24,434 nucleotides of DNA from Pseudomonadota bacterium (lineage in GTDB: Bacteria; Pseudomonadota; Gammaproteobacteria; Burkholderiales; Ferrovaceae), in assembly GCA_021811005.1 (NCBI GenBank), contig JAJZPY010000018.1, positions 1 to 24,434 on the forward strand, given 5' to 3'. Position 1 is the first letter of the stretch. Each line of letters starts with the position of its first letter. A model generated the notes under the pieces. That model saw only the letters and a program-made list of their open reading frames with translations, was not told the origin of the DNA and made no database searches. Position numbers and translations under genes: made by a program. This document shows positions 1 to 8,399 of this stretch, piece by piece.

Positions 1-180
1 GGCTTCGGTGGAGCCTGCCCGCCCATCGGCGACAAGCCGCACCGCTACATTTTCACGATCCACGCGCTCAAGGTGCCCAGGATCGATCTGCCGCCCAATG
101 CCACCGCTGCGCTGGCGGGCTACATGATCCACGCCAACGAACTGGGACAAGCCGGTTTCACCGCGTATTACAGCCGATGA
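1..180 (+). CDS. YbhB/YbcL-family PEBP (Raf kinase inhibitor-like) protein, 3' end
   Basis: The reading frame is open from the first base to a TGA at 178-180 and gives the last 59 residues of the protein. The start lies outside the window. Visible family motifs are GGACPPIGDKPHRY near the left edge (the conserved GPxPPxGxxPHRY strand of the phosphatidylethanolamine-binding fold), then an ALKVPRIDLPPNATAA segment and the closing MIHANELGQAGFTAYYSR, which is typical of bacterial YbhB/YbcL proteins. These are small soluble or periplasmic proteins with an anion/phospholipid-binding pocket; their physiological role in bacteria is poorly defined. A strong hairpin follows the stop directly, so this is probably the last gene of its transcript. 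The assignment is firm, the biochemical role is not. Confidence 0.9.
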   Translation, partial: GFGGACPPIGDKPHRYIFTIHALKVPRIDLPPNATAALAGYMIHANELGQAGFTAYYSR

Positions 181-184
181 AGCA

Positions 185-211
185 GCGGGCCGGGGATTTT
201 CCCCGGCCCGC
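185..211 (+). terminator. Strong hairpin after the PEBP gene, terminator-like
   Basis: An 11-bp perfect stem (185-195 with 201-211) closes a 5-nt ATTTT loop, starting four bases after the PEBP stop codon. The U-tract that should follow is weak (only short T runs near 219-222), so intrinsic termination is likely but not certain. The stem also argues against starting the histidine kinase at the upstream ATG (177), because it would then be coding. Confidence 0.65.
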
Positions 212-238
212 ATGCCGACTTTCATCACAATTTATACC

Positions 239-267
239 TTGTCAAAAGCAGCCATTCCCGCAACAAT
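239..267 (+). promoter_or_regulatory. Candidate sigma70 promoter for the histidine kinase operon
   Basis: TTGTCA (239-244) is 17 bp upstream of AACAAT (262-267). The hexamers match the consensus at 5/6 and 4/6. The site lies between the PEBP hairpin and the proposed GTG start at 327. The sequence AATTCCCCACA (265-275) overlaps the -10 and differs by one base from an element repeated at 3014-3024 and 3504-3514. This is a motif match only. Confidence 0.4.
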
Positions 268-326
268 TCCCCACATCACCACAACGACAACAGATTCGAA
301 CCAATAACAAGGTGGCGGGGGGCATC

Positions 327-2357
327 GTGCTGTACGGCGTCGATGAATCGGAAACACAACTGCAACGGTTGGATCGCCTGTATTCGGTGCTGGTGCAAGT
401 CAACCAGGCCACCGTGCTGTCGCCCACGCGCGATGCCCTGTTTCACAAGGTGTGCTGGATTCTGGTGGAGTACGGCGATCTGCTCATGGCCTGGATCGGC
501 TGGGGCAATGAGAAGGCTGGCTTGCTCGAGCCGGTAGCGCGCTGGGGCGACGAGGCCGATTACCTGAACACGGTGCTGATCGCCATCGACGACCGTCCCG
601 AAGGCCGGGGCCCCTCCGGCACAGCCTACCGCACGGCCCGGCCCTGCGTGTCCAACGATCTGCTCAACGACCCGTCCACGCTGCCCTGGCGCCACGAAGC
701 ACGGGCGCGGGGTTATCGCGCGTCCGCCGTGTTTCCCCTCAAATGCGGCCAGCGTGTGTGCGGCACCCTCAATGTGTACTCGAAAGAAACGGGATTCTTC
801 CAGGACCGGGAAGTGGCGCTGTTGCTGAGCGTGGCCCAGGACCTCTCCTTCGCGCTCGATCATTTCGAACGGCTCGAAGCCCAGGGGAGGGCGCAGGCGC
901 ATCTCGAACGCTATTCAGCCATCGTGGAAAGCACGGGCGACGCCGTGGTGACCTGCACTTCCGATGGTCTCGTGATGGACTGGAACGCGTCGGCGGCGCG
1001 CATGTTCGGTTATGCCGCCGAAGAAATGGTGGGGCAACCGGTCAGCCGACTGACAGACCAGGAACACCGCCAGGAGCAGGGGGAACTCCTGGCCCGGGTG
1101 ACGGCAGGGGAAGTGGTGCGCGCGCTGGAAACGGTGCGGCTTCGCAAGGACGGCTCACTCCTGGCCGTGGCGCTGACCCTGGCTCCCCTCATGGGCCGGG
1201 ATCCCGGGCGGCCCGGGATCTCCCGAGTGACGGGCATTTCGGCCATCTATCGTGACATCAGCCGGCGCAAGCAGGCGGAAGCGGCGGCCCACCGGGAATA
1301 TGCCTTTTCGGAAGCCATGACCGACAGCATGCCCGGCATCCTCTACTTTTATAACGATGCCGGTGAAATGCTGCGCTGGAACCGCAGTTTTTCCACCATA
1401 TCGGGCTACAGCGATGCGGAAATTCGCGCCATGCACCCCGCGGAATTTTTTCGCAGCGCGGACCGGGAGCAGGTGCAGGCGCGCATTCGCGAAGTGTTCG
1501 AGCAGGGTGAGTCGAGCGTGGAAGCGGACTTCGTGGCCAAGGATGGCACGGCCACGCCTTATTTCTTCACGGGACGGCGTCTCCTGTTCGACGGCAGGCC
1601 CTGTCTGGTGGGCGTGGGCATCGACATCAGCCGGCGCAAGGCGGCCGAAGCCGAGCTGGAAGCCCATGCCGCGCTGCTGCAGGCCACGTCCCGCCGCCTG
1701 ATGGAGGTGCAGGAAAATGAAAGGCGGGGCCTGGCGCGGGAACTGCATGACACCATCGGGCAGGAACTCACGGCGTTGAGCCTCAACCTGACCCTGATCG
1801 GCCAATCCCTGCCGGCTCCGTTGCAGGAATCGCTGGGTCACCGGCTGGAAGACTCGCAAAAGCTGCTGGAAGACACCATGCAGCACCTGCGCCACATCAT
1901 GGTGGAACTGAGGCCCCCCGGCCTCGACGAACTGGGCCTGTTCGCCGCCCTGCGCGAGCACGCCCGGCGCGTGGCTCAGCGCAGCGGCTGCGGGCTGGTG
2001 GTGAAAGGCGAAGAGCCGGTTCCCCGGCTTGGCCCGGATGCGGCCATCGCGTTTTTCCGCATTGCCCAGGAAGCCTTGAACAATTGCGTCAAGCATGCCC
2101 AGGCCACCACGCTGGAAATCCATTGCCGCCAGCAGGACGGGATATTCAGGCTGGACATTGCCGACAACGGGCGCGGGTTCAGCACCGCCACCCGCGCGGC
2201 GCGCACGGGGTTGCACGGCATGGGCATGACCACCATGCGCGAGCGCGCGGAAGCCATCGGCGCCACGCTCACCATCCGGTCCGAACCCGGCCACGGCACC
2301 CGGATCACCGTGGCCTTGCCCCATGCGGGGACGACAGGCCCTGCCCAGGAAACCTGA
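327..2357 (+). CDS. GAF-PAS-PAS hybrid-free histidine kinase (HisKA_3 / NarL-type sensor)
   Basis: A cytoplasmic-type sensor kinase of 676 residues with no membrane segments. Order: GAF domain (about residues 25-180), PAS (about 190-315, ending in the DISRRKQAE linker), a second PAS (about 325-440, again DISRRKAAE), HisKA_3 dimerisation domain with the phospho-acceptor in ARELHDTIGQE (His about 474), and a HATPase_c domain (about 570-665) with EALNNCVKHA (N box), DNGRGF (G1) and GLHGMGMTTMRERA (G2). The GTG at 327 was chosen because GGCGGGGGG sits just upstream; an ATG at 177 would read through the terminator hairpin and overlap the previous gene. The NarL-type kinase class matches the LuxR-type regulator starting 4 nt downstream, so the two are very probably a cognate pair. 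The GAF and PAS domains suggest a soluble or redox/ligand signal; the ligand cannot be read from the sequence. GTG 312 is an alternative start. Confidence 0.9.
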   Translation: MLYGVDESETQLQRLDRLYSVLVQVNQATVLSPTRDALFHKVCWILVEYGDLLMAWIGWGNEKAGLLEPVARWGDEADYLNTVLIAIDDRPEGRGPSGTAYRTARPCVSNDLLNDPSTLPWRHEARARGYRASAVFPLKCGQRVCGTLNVYSKETGFFQDREVALLLSVAQDLSFALDHFERLEAQGRAQAHLERYSAIVESTGDAVVTCTSDGLVMDWNASAARMFGYAAEEMVGQPVSRLTDQEHRQEQGELLARVTAGEVVRALETVRLRKDGSLLAVALTLAPLMGRDPGRPGISRVTGISAIYRDISRRKQAEAAAHREYAFSEAMTDSMPGILYFYNDAGEMLRWNRSFSTISGYSDAEIRAMHPAEFFRSADREQVQARIREVFEQGESSVEADFVAKDGTATPYFFTGRRLLFDGRPCLVGVGIDISRRKAAEAELEAHAALLQATSRRLMEVQENERRGLARELHDTIGQELTALSLNLTLIGQSLPAPLQESLGHRLEDSQKLLEDTMQHLRHIMVELRPPGLDELGLFAALREHARRVAQRSGCGLVVKGEEPVPRLGPDAAIAFFRIAQEALNNCVKHAQATTLEIHCRQQDGIFRLDIADNGRGFSTATRAARTGLHGMGMTTMRERAEAIGATLTIRSEPGHGTRITVALPHAGTTGPAQET

Positions 2358-2360
2358 ACC

Positions 2361-3002
2361 ATGTCACTGACCGTATTCATTGCCGATGATCATGCCGTGG
2401 TGCGCGAAGGACTGGGCGCTCTGCTGTCCAGCCAGCCGGACATCCGCATCGTGGGCACGGCCATGGACGGGCGCGAAGCCGTCACCGAAGTGCTGCGCCT
2501 GAAGCCGCGCGTGGTGCTGCTCGACATTTCCATGCCCGGACTCGATGGCATCGAATCCATGCGCCAGATCCTTGCCCAGCAGCGGGACATGGCCGTGGTG
2601 ATCCTGTCCATGCATTCGAGCGCCCAGCACGTGTTTCACGCCCTCGAGGCGGGTGCCCGGGGCTACCTGCTCAAGGAATCCGCCGGCCGGGAGATCATCG
2701 AAGCCGTCCGCGCCGTGCATGCGGGACGCCGTTTCCTCAGTCCGAAAGTGGCCGAAATCGTGGCCGAAGGGCTGGGCGGACGCAGCGGGGAAAGCCCCCT
2801 GGAACGCCTGAGCCGGCGCGAGCGGGAAATCATCAAGCTGGTGGCGGATGGCCATTCCAGCGCCGAAATCGCCCGGCTCCTGAACCTTTCTCCCAAAACC
2901 GTGGACAGCTACCGCAGCCGCCTGATGCAGAAGCTGCACCTGTCCGATCTTGCGGGTCTTGTGAAGTTTGCCATCCAGCACGGACTGACGGCCCTGGAAT
3001 AG
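2361..3002 (+). CDS. NarL/FixJ-family response regulator (receiver + LuxR HTH)
   Basis: A 213-residue two-domain regulator. The N-terminal receiver begins with FIADDHAVVREGL (acidic pair) and carries the phospho-acceptor Asp in VVLLDISMPG (D55). The switch Ser/Thr lies in VILSMHSS and the conserved Lys in YLLKESAG. The C-terminal LuxR/GerE helix-turn-helix is LSRREREIIKLV...SSAEIARLLNLSPKTVDSYRSRLMQKL (about residues 150-205). It starts 4 nt after the kinase stop, so it is co-transcribed and should be the partner of that kinase, acting as a DNA-binding transcription factor. The AAGAATTCCCTACAG element just downstream is a candidate target site because related elements recur in this block. No truncation is seen. 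Confidence 0.93.
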   Translation: MSLTVFIADDHAVVREGLGALLSSQPDIRIVGTAMDGREAVTEVLRLKPRVVLLDISMPGLDGIESMRQILAQQRDMAVVILSMHSSAQHVFHALEAGARGYLLKESAGREIIEAVRAVHAGRRFLSPKVAEIVAEGLGGRSGESPLERLSRREREIIKLVADGHSSAEIARLLNLSPKTVDSYRSRLMQKLHLSDLAGLVKFAIQHGLTALE

Positions 3003-3009
3003 CAATCGT

Positions 3010-3025
3010 CAAGAATTCCCTACAG
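3010..3025 (+). repeat. CAAGAATTCCCTACAG repeat, copy 1
   Basis: A 16-bp sequence starting 7 bp after the response regulator stop. It is identical at all positions to 3500-3515, which begins right after the stop of the next gene. The core AATTCCCTACA resembles AATTCCCCACA at 265-275, and TTCCCTA recurs at 3577-3583. Each copy precedes a gene of the signalling block, which fits a regulator-binding site or shared promoter element. Confidence 0.7.
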
Positions 3026-3085
3026 ACACGTTTCCGGCGCGGGTGTTAGCTTTGGTCCATCCTGTACTCACAAGGCGCTTTGCGC

Positions 3086-3499
3086 ATGGCCGATTCCCAG
3101 AAAAAAACCGAAACAGCGGGCGTCGCCACGATCCTGGTGGTGGAAGACCACGAGCCCACCCGGGAAGCCGTCACCCTGATGCTGAGCACTGCCTTTCCGG
3201 GCTGCCGGCTGCTGGGGGCGGACAGCGCGGAAAGTGCCTGGCCCCTGTTTGACGCCGCATTGCCCGCGCTGGTGGTCATGGACATTGCGCTGCCCGGCAT
3301 GAACGGCTTCGAAGCGACCCGTCGCATCCGCCAGCGCCATCCCGAATGCCAGGTGGTGATCCATTCCAGCAGCGACATGCCGATTTATCGCGAAGAGTCC
3401 GAGGCGGTGGGTGCCGTGGCGTTCGTGAGCAAAGGGCGCACCTCGCGTGACCTGATCCAGATCGCATCCCGCTATCTGCCGCAAAGCGTCCAGGGATAG
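3086..3499 (+). CDS. Stand-alone response regulator receiver protein
   Basis: A single receiver domain of 137 residues with no output domain. It opens with ILVVEDHEPTREAV (acidic residues), has the phospho-acceptor Asp in VVMDIALPGMNGFEA (D66), a switch serine in VVIHSSSD and the conserved lysine in AFVSKGRTS. The ATG at 3086 was chosen over a TTG at 3080 because AAGGCG lies about 8 bp upstream. Single-domain receivers usually act by protein-protein contact, for example in a phosphorelay or on an enzyme. Its position between the kinase/regulator pair and a GGDEF-EAL enzyme suggests it connects the two, which is an inference. It has its own intergenic region with the 16-bp repeat, so it may be transcribed separately from the upstream pair. 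Confidence 0.88.
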   Translation: MADSQKKTETAGVATILVVEDHEPTREAVTLMLSTAFPGCRLLGADSAESAWPLFDAALPALVVMDIALPGMNGFEATRRIRQRHPECQVVIHSSSDMPIYREESEAVGAVAFVSKGRTSRDLIQIASRYLPQSVQG

Positions 3500-3515
3500 C
3501 AAGAATTCCCTACAG
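3500..3515 (+). repeat. CAAGAATTCCCTACAG repeat, copy 2
   Basis: Identical 16-mer to 3010-3025, beginning at the base after the TAG of the receiver gene and about 135 bp before the GGDEF-EAL start. A further TTTTTCCCTAGCATGTG (3574-3590) lies nearer to that gene. The 151-bp gap between the two genes holds these elements and no ORF or RNA that I can recognise. Confidence 0.7.
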
Positions 3516-3650
3516 GCGGTTCCAAGGTTTTCCCACAGCAACTCTTCAACCTTCCCTGCATCCCGGCCTGACGTTTTTCCCTAGCATGTGTCCCATGGCT
3601 GCTTTCCGTGCGCCGGAACCGCACCGGCAGCCCAACAGGGGGAGCCCATC

Positions 3651-6398
3651 ATGCAAATTGCACCGTTGCCTCACGACGAAGCAGAACGCCTGCAGGCGTT
3701 GCATGCCTGCGCGCTGCTCGACACGCCGCGCGATCCCCTGCTCGATGACATCACGGCGCTCGCAGCGCAGACCTGCGGCACGCCCATAGCCCTCATCACC
3801 CTGGTGGACCGGCACCGCCAGTGGTTCAAATCGGTCCATGGCCTGGAAGGTTTCTCGGAGACGACGCGCGATATTTCGTTCTGCGCCCACGCCATCCTGT
3901 CCGACGTTCTTCTGGAGGTGGCCGACGCCGCCCACGATGTGCGTTTTCACGACAACCCGCTGGTCACTGCCCAGCCGGGCATCCGTTTTTATGCCGGCCT
4001 GCCCCTGCGCGATGCGGCCGGACATGCCCTGGGCACCCTGTGCGTGCTTGACCGCCAGCCACGCGCGTTGAGCGATGACCAGCGCGCGGCGCTGGGCACC
4101 CTGTCACGCCTGGTGCTGCCGCTGCTGGAGCAGCATCGCACCGGCGAAGCCCTGCGTTTCAGCGAAGAGCGGCTGGAAATCCTGTCCCGCGCCACCGATG
4201 ACGTCATGTGGGACTGGGAAGTGGAATCGGACACCTTGTGGTTCAGCGAAAATTTCGACCGCGTGTTCGGCTGGGCACCGGATCACGGGGCGCGCGACCG
4301 GGCTTCCTGGGCCGGACGCTTGCATCCCGAAGACCAGCGGCGCGTCATGATGAGCCTGCAGGCTGCCCTTCAGGGGGCGCAACCGCTCTGGACCTGCGAA
4401 TACCGCCTGCTGGGCAGCGGCGGCGGCTACCGGACCGTGTTCGACCGCGGTTTCGTGGTGCGCGATGGGGATGGACAAGCACTGCGCATGACCGGTTGCA
4501 TGGTGGATCTCACGGTGCGCCGGGAAATCGAGGCGCATGCGCTGGAACATGAGCGCCGGCAGGGCCTGATCGCCGACTTCGGACGGCAGGCGCTGGCCGA
4601 CCCCGATCCCGAGGCCTTGCTGGCCCAGGCGGTCCGGATCATCAGCGAGACGCTGGATTTCGAGTACTGCAAGATCCTGGAGCTGGACGGCAACGGGCGC
4701 GACCTGGTCCTGAAGGCCGCCGTGGGCTGGCCCGAGGAGGCCATCGGCCAGGCCATGACGCATGCCGATGCCGACACCCAGGCGAGCCGGGTGCTGGAAC
4801 TGGGCCAGCCGCTGGTGGTGCAGAATTTCGCCGAAGAAGCGGGATTGCCCCGTTCCGAACTGGCCCGCGAGCACCGCATCCTGAGCGGGGTGAGCGTGCT
4901 GATTCCAGGCCCCCAGACGCCTTACGGGGTGCTGGGCGTGCACGCAGCCCGCGCCCATTCGGTGACGCCCGATGCCGTGAGCTTCGTGCAGAGCATGGCC
5001 AACATCATCGCCACGGCACTGACGCGCCGCAACGCCAACGAGAAGCTCGCCTACCTCACCCAGTTCGATGCCCTCACGGGATTGCCCAACCGCACCCTGT
5101 TCCGCGATCTGCTGTCGCAATCCATTGCGCGCGCCGAACGCAACGAAAAAATGCTGGCGGTGCTGGTGCTCAACCTGGACGGCTTCAAGCTCGTCAACAA
5201 CAGTCACGGATTCGGCACGGGCGATCGTCTGCTGGTTCAGGTGGCCCAGCGCCTCACTGCCTGCGTGCGGGCCGGGGACATGGTGTGCCGCATGACGGGC
5301 GACGAGTTCGGGATCATCCTGTCCGATCTCGCCAAGGCGGAAGATGCGGCCCAGATCGTTCAGCATGTCCTGCACACCCTGTCGTTGCCGCTCGAATTTT
5401 CCGGTGGTGAAACGTTCCTGTCGGCGAGTGCCGGCATATCCCTTTACGATTCCGACAGCGACCAGGCGGACGAGCTCATCCGCAACGCGGAAATCGCCAT
5501 GTACCGGGCCAAGGAGCAGGGGCGCAACCGCTCCCAGTTCTATGCGCCCCGCATGAACCAGCGCGTGCTGGAACGCATGCAGCTTCAGTCCAGCTTGCGG
5601 CGCGCCATCGAGCGCGACGAGTTCCGTCTGGAGTTCCAGCCCAAGGTCAGCCGGGAGCAGGGTCGCATCTGCGGTGCCGAAGCCCTGCTGCGCTGGGATC
5701 ACCCGGAGCGGGGCTCGGTTTCGCCGGCCGAGTTCATTCCGGTGCTGGAAGAAACGGGCCTCATCCTGAACGTGGGGCTGTGGGTTCTGGAATCCGCCTG
5801 CGCGCAGTTGCGCCAGTGGCGCGAAGCCGGCATCGAAATACCGCCGCTGGCCATCAACCTGTCTGCCCGCCAGTTTCAGCAGGAAGACCTGGATGTGCGC
5901 ATGCGCGACATCATGGCCGCCTACGATGTCCCGCCGCAGCAGATCGAGCTGGAAATCACCGAGTCGATGCTGATGCAGGATCCGCGCCAGTCCGTGAAGA
6001 TCCTGCGCAAGCTCAAGCAGCTGGGCGTATTGCTGTCGGTGGACGATTTCGGCACGGGGTATTCCAGCCTGGCCTATCTCAAGCAGTTTCCCCTCGATGC
6101 CCTCAAGATCGACCGGGGCTTCATCAGCGAAATCACGCAAAACCAGGACGATGCGGCCATCGCGCTCGCGATCATCGACCTCGCCCATAACCTGGGACTC
6201 AAGGTGGTGGCGGAAGGCGTGGAAACCGAAGCCCAGGCGCGCTTTCTGGTCCGGCACGGGTGCGATGCCCTGCAGGGATTCCATTTTTCCCGCCCCATCA
6301 GGCCGGAAGCGTTTGGCCAGCTTTTGCAGGAAGACAACCCCCTGGCCTCGGTCGCCTTTTTCGACGAAACCCAGCACCTGCGGCTTGCCCGCTCCTAG
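3651..6398 (+). CDS. GAF-PAS-GAF-GGDEF-EAL cyclic-di-GMP signalling protein
   Basis: A soluble 915-residue protein. Domains in order: GAF (about residues 15-160), PAS_3-like (about 165-285, with DDVMWDWEVESDTLWFS), a second GAF (about 305-465), GGDEF (from FDALTGLPNRTLF, about 470-635) and EAL (about 650-900). The GGDEF signature reads TGDEF (about residue 548), and the usual IND is VNN, so cyclase activity is doubtful. The EAL domain keeps AEALLRW (E about 677), INLSARQF, EITESML, DDFGTGYSSL, LKIDRGFI and VAEGVETE, so phosphodiesterase activity on c-di-GMP is expected. The ATG at 3651 follows AGGGGGAG by about 7 bp; an in-frame ATG at 3588 lacks a comparable site. The last bases overlap the stop codon of the convergent phospholipase D gene. 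It is probably regulated together with the upstream two-component genes. Confidence 0.92.
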   Translation: MQIAPLPHDEAERLQALHACALLDTPRDPLLDDITALAAQTCGTPIALITLVDRHRQWFKSVHGLEGFSETTRDISFCAHAILSDVLLEVADAAHDVRFHDNPLVTAQPGIRFYAGLPLRDAAGHALGTLCVLDRQPRALSDDQRAALGTLSRLVLPLLEQHRTGEALRFSEERLEILSRATDDVMWDWEVESDTLWFSENFDRVFGWAPDHGARDRASWAGRLHPEDQRRVMMSLQAALQGAQPLWTCEYRLLGSGGGYRTVFDRGFVVRDGDGQALRMTGCMVDLTVRREIEAHALEHERRQGLIADFGRQALADPDPEALLAQAVRIISETLDFEYCKILELDGNGRDLVLKAAVGWPEEAIGQAMTHADADTQASRVLELGQPLVVQNFAEEAGLPRSELAREHRILSGVSVLIPGPQTPYGVLGVHAARAHSVTPDAVSFVQSMANIIATALTRRNANEKLAYLTQFDALTGLPNRTLFRDLLSQSIARAERNEKMLAVLVLNLDGFKLVNNSHGFGTGDRLLVQVAQRLTACVRAGDMVCRMTGDEFGIILSDLAKAEDAAQIVQHVLHTLSLPLEFSGGETFLSASAGISLYDSDSDQADELIRNAEIAMYRAKEQGRNRSQFYAPRMNQRVLERMQLQSSLRRAIERDEFRLEFQPKVSREQGRICGAEALLRWDHPERGSVSPAEFIPVLEETGLILNVGLWVLESACAQLRQWREAGIEIPPLAINLSARQFQQEDLDVRMRDIMAAYDVPPQQIELEITESMLMQDPRQSVKILRKLKQLGVLLSVDDFGTGYSSLAYLKQFPLDALKIDRGFISEITQNQDDAAIALAIIDLAHNLGLKVVAEGVETEAQARFLVRHGCDALQGFHFSRPIRPEAFGQLLQEDNPLASVAFFDETQHLRLARS

Positions 6399-7804
6399 AG
6401 CTGGTAGCCGACCGTTCGCACCAGCCCTTCCAGCAGGCTGCGCCCCAGACCCGGCGGACGCGCCCGGTAGGCAGACGCCTTGGCCAGGTGGCGTTGCGCC
6501 CAGTGGTCCAGCCAGGCGATTTCAGCCGCCCCGTAGAAGGCCGTCATCAGTTCAAAGTTGAGGAACAGGCTGCGGCCATCCAGGTTGGCCGAGCCGCACA
6601 GGGCCAACTGGTCGTCCACGATCACGGCCTTGGCGTGCAGCATGCCGGGGTACAGGCGGATGCGCGCGCCGGCGGCAGCCAGTTCGCGCAGCGCCGGTTC
6701 GCGCGCCACATCGGCCAGGCGATGGTTGGAACGCCGCGGCAGCAGCAGGGTGAACTCGATGCCGCGCCGGCAAGCCAGGCACCAGGCTGAAAGCAGGGCA
6801 TCGTCCGGCACGAAATAAGGCGTGATGGCGAGCAGGCGGCGGCGGGCCTGGTAGGCAGCCGTGAGCAACAGGTCATGCAGCGTGTCGTCGGGCAGGTCGG
6901 GGCCGCTCGGTACCAGCTGGACGGGAGTGCCCGGCAGCACGGGTTCCGCCAGGGAATACCCGTGGCGCACGCGCTCATCCCCATTCACCGCATGCCAGTC
7001 GCGTTCGAACAGGGCCTGGGCCTGGCGCGCCAGCGGGCCTTCCACCACGAAACTCAAATCCACCCAGGCAGGACGCCGTCGGCTGCCGCTGAAATACTCC
7101 GCCGCAAAGTTGCGCCCGCCGCTCCAGAAGCGCTGGCTGTCGGCAATCACCATCTTGCGATGGTTGCGCAGGTTGGTCCGGCCTTTCATGGGGTTGTGCA
7201 GCAGCGGCATGAACCAGCGCACGTCGATGCCGTCGCGGCGCAGCTTTTCCACATGGCCGCGGGGGTGCCTCAGGTCGCCCAGGGCATCGAGCAGCAGGCG
7301 CACCTTGACGCCGCGGCGGGCGCATTGTTGCAGGGCATGCCCCAGGGCCAGGCCGGCTTGGTCGGCGGCCAGGATGAAACTGCACAGGTCCACCTGGCGC
7401 TGCGCATTTTCCAGAAGTTCGAACAGGGCCTGCTGCGAAGCTTCGCCGTTTTCGTGGAACAGGACCACGGGGTTTTGGCTGGGCGGCGGCACGTGCATGG
7501 CGGCCAGCAATCCCGTGGCCCAGCGCGGCGCCGCATCGCCCAGGTCCGTGCGCGAAGGAACCGGCGGCTTGCGCAGCGGCCGGGCAAATTTCCGCGTGCC
7601 GAACAGCAGGAACAGGGGCAGGCCGAAATAGGGGAAAAGTGCGATCAACAGCACCCAGGCCACGGCCGAGGCGGGCGGACGACGTTGCTGGCCGATGCGC
7701 GTGAGCAGCAGATAAAGCAGCAGTCCGCCCAGAACCAGCGCACTGTGCTCCAGGGCCAGCAGGGGCAGCGAAAAGTTGCCGTTCAGGAATTGCAGCGGGT
7801 GCAT
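6395..7804 (-). CDS. Phospholipase D family protein, cardiolipin synthase-like
   Basis: A 469-residue enzyme with two N-terminal hydrophobic segments (a stretch around LALEHSALVLGGLLLYLLL and another around AVAWVLLIALFPYFGLPLFLLFG), then two PLD catalytic modules. The HKD motifs are HRKMVIAD followed by GGRNFAAEYF, and HAKAVIVD followed by GSANLDGRSL. This architecture matches bacterial ClsA-type cardiolipin synthases, which make cardiolipin from phosphatidylglycerol at the inner membrane; another phosphatidyl-transferase is possible. The ATG at 7804 lies 10 bp after the DedA stop and follows ATAAGG; an upstream in-frame GTG (7855) would overlap DedA. It is the last gene of an EEP-DedA-PLD operon. 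Its stop codon overlaps the stop of the convergent GGDEF-EAL gene by 4 bp, leaving no room for a terminator between them. Confidence 0.88.
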   Translation of the reverse strand: MHPLQFLNGNFSLPLLALEHSALVLGGLLLYLLLTRIGQQRRPPASAVAWVLLIALFPYFGLPLFLLFGTRKFARPLRKPPVPSRTDLGDAAPRWATGLLAAMHVPPPSQNPVVLFHENGEASQQALFELLENAQRQVDLCSFILAADQAGLALGHALQQCARRGVKVRLLLDALGDLRHPRGHVEKLRRDGIDVRWFMPLLHNPMKGRTNLRNHRKMVIADSQRFWSGGRNFAAEYFSGSRRRPAWVDLSFVVEGPLARQAQALFERDWHAVNGDERVRHGYSLAEPVLPGTPVQLVPSGPDLPDDTLHDLLLTAAYQARRRLLAITPYFVPDDALLSAWCLACRRGIEFTLLLPRRSNHRLADVAREPALRELAAAGARIRLYPGMLHAKAVIVDDQLALCGSANLDGRSLFLNFELMTAFYGAAEIAWLDHWAQRHLAKASAYRARPPGLGRSLLEGLVRTVGYQL

Positions 7805-7814
7805 GGCCCGGGCC

Positions 7815-8399
7815 TTATCCGGATCGCCGGTCAGGTGGGCCGGAGCGGGTGGCACGCCGGCTCAGCCACCAGCCGAGCGCAAATCCGGCCAGCAGAAGCA
7901 GGCCGGCGGCTGCAAGCTCCACTTCCTCCACGTTGGCCACCAGGGATTCCAGCGCCACGCCGAAAAAGTAGCCGGCACCGGCCACCGTGAAAGACCACAG
8001 CAGCGCCCCCAGGGCATTGAGCACCGAGAAACGCGACAGCGACAGGCGCGTGGTGCCCAGGATGACCGGGCCGGCGATGCGGAAGCCGTACAGGAAGCGG
8101 ATGACCAGGATGAGCGAGACGTGGTAGCGCTCCAGCAGCCGATGCACTGCCGGGACGCGATGGGCCAGGGCCGGAAAGCGGCTCACCAGGGCCATTCCTT
8201 TCCAGCGCCCGAGGGCAAAAGCGAGCTGGTCGCCCAGGGTGGCTCCGATGCACGCCAGCCCCACCACGACGCGCCAGTCCAGCAGGCCACGCTGGGCGGC
8301 ATAGCCTGCGGCCAGCAGCACCGTCTCGCCTTCCAGCAGGGTGCCCAGGAACACGACTCCGTAGCCGTAGGACGCAATCCATTGGCTGACTTCAGGCAT
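7815..8399 (-). CDS. DedA/VTT-family inner-membrane protein
   Basis: A 194-residue polytopic protein. Family features are FLGTLLEGETVLLAAGYAAQRG near the N terminus (the re-entrant loop with its acidic residue), GATLGDQLAFALGRWKG, and RFLYGFRIAGPVILG, the DedA R-x-x-x-G-x-R motif. The final hydrophobic helix is followed by a basic tail. DedA proteins are linked to phospholipid translocation (undecaprenyl phosphate or phosphatidylethanolamine recycling) and membrane homeostasis. The ATG at 8399 overlaps the 3' end of the upstream gene by 8 bp, indicating translational coupling; a longer 5' extension in this frame would run through that gene and looks non-coding. Position between an EEP-fold protein and a cardiolipin synthase-like gene supports a membrane-lipid role. 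The substrate is unknown. Confidence 0.87.
   Translation of the reverse strand: MPEVSQWIASYGYGVVFLGTLLEGETVLLAAGYAAQRGLLDWRVVVGLACIGATLGDQLAFALGRWKGMALVSRFPALAHRVPAVHRLLERYHVSLILVIRFLYGFRIAGPVILGTTRLSLSRFSVLNALGALLWSFTVAGAGYFFGVALESLVANVEEVELAAAGLLLLAGFALGWWLSRRATRSGPPDRRSG

Noticed and set aside
177..326. An N-terminal extension of the histidine kinase from an ATG at 177
   Set aside because: It would overlap the PEBP stop and translate the strong 185-211 hairpin and the promoter region. The extension has no domain, and GTG 327 has a good ribosome-binding site.
1155..2324. A long minus-strand open frame opposite the histidine kinase
   Set aside because: It mirrors the HisKA_3/HATPase coding region, has no domain, and its open state follows from GC-rich codons on the other strand.
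4104..6377. A very long open frame on the minus strand opposite the GGDEF-EAL gene
   Set aside because: The plus-strand frame has complete GAF, PAS, GGDEF and EAL motifs. The opposite frame is a high-GC shadow with no recognisable domain.
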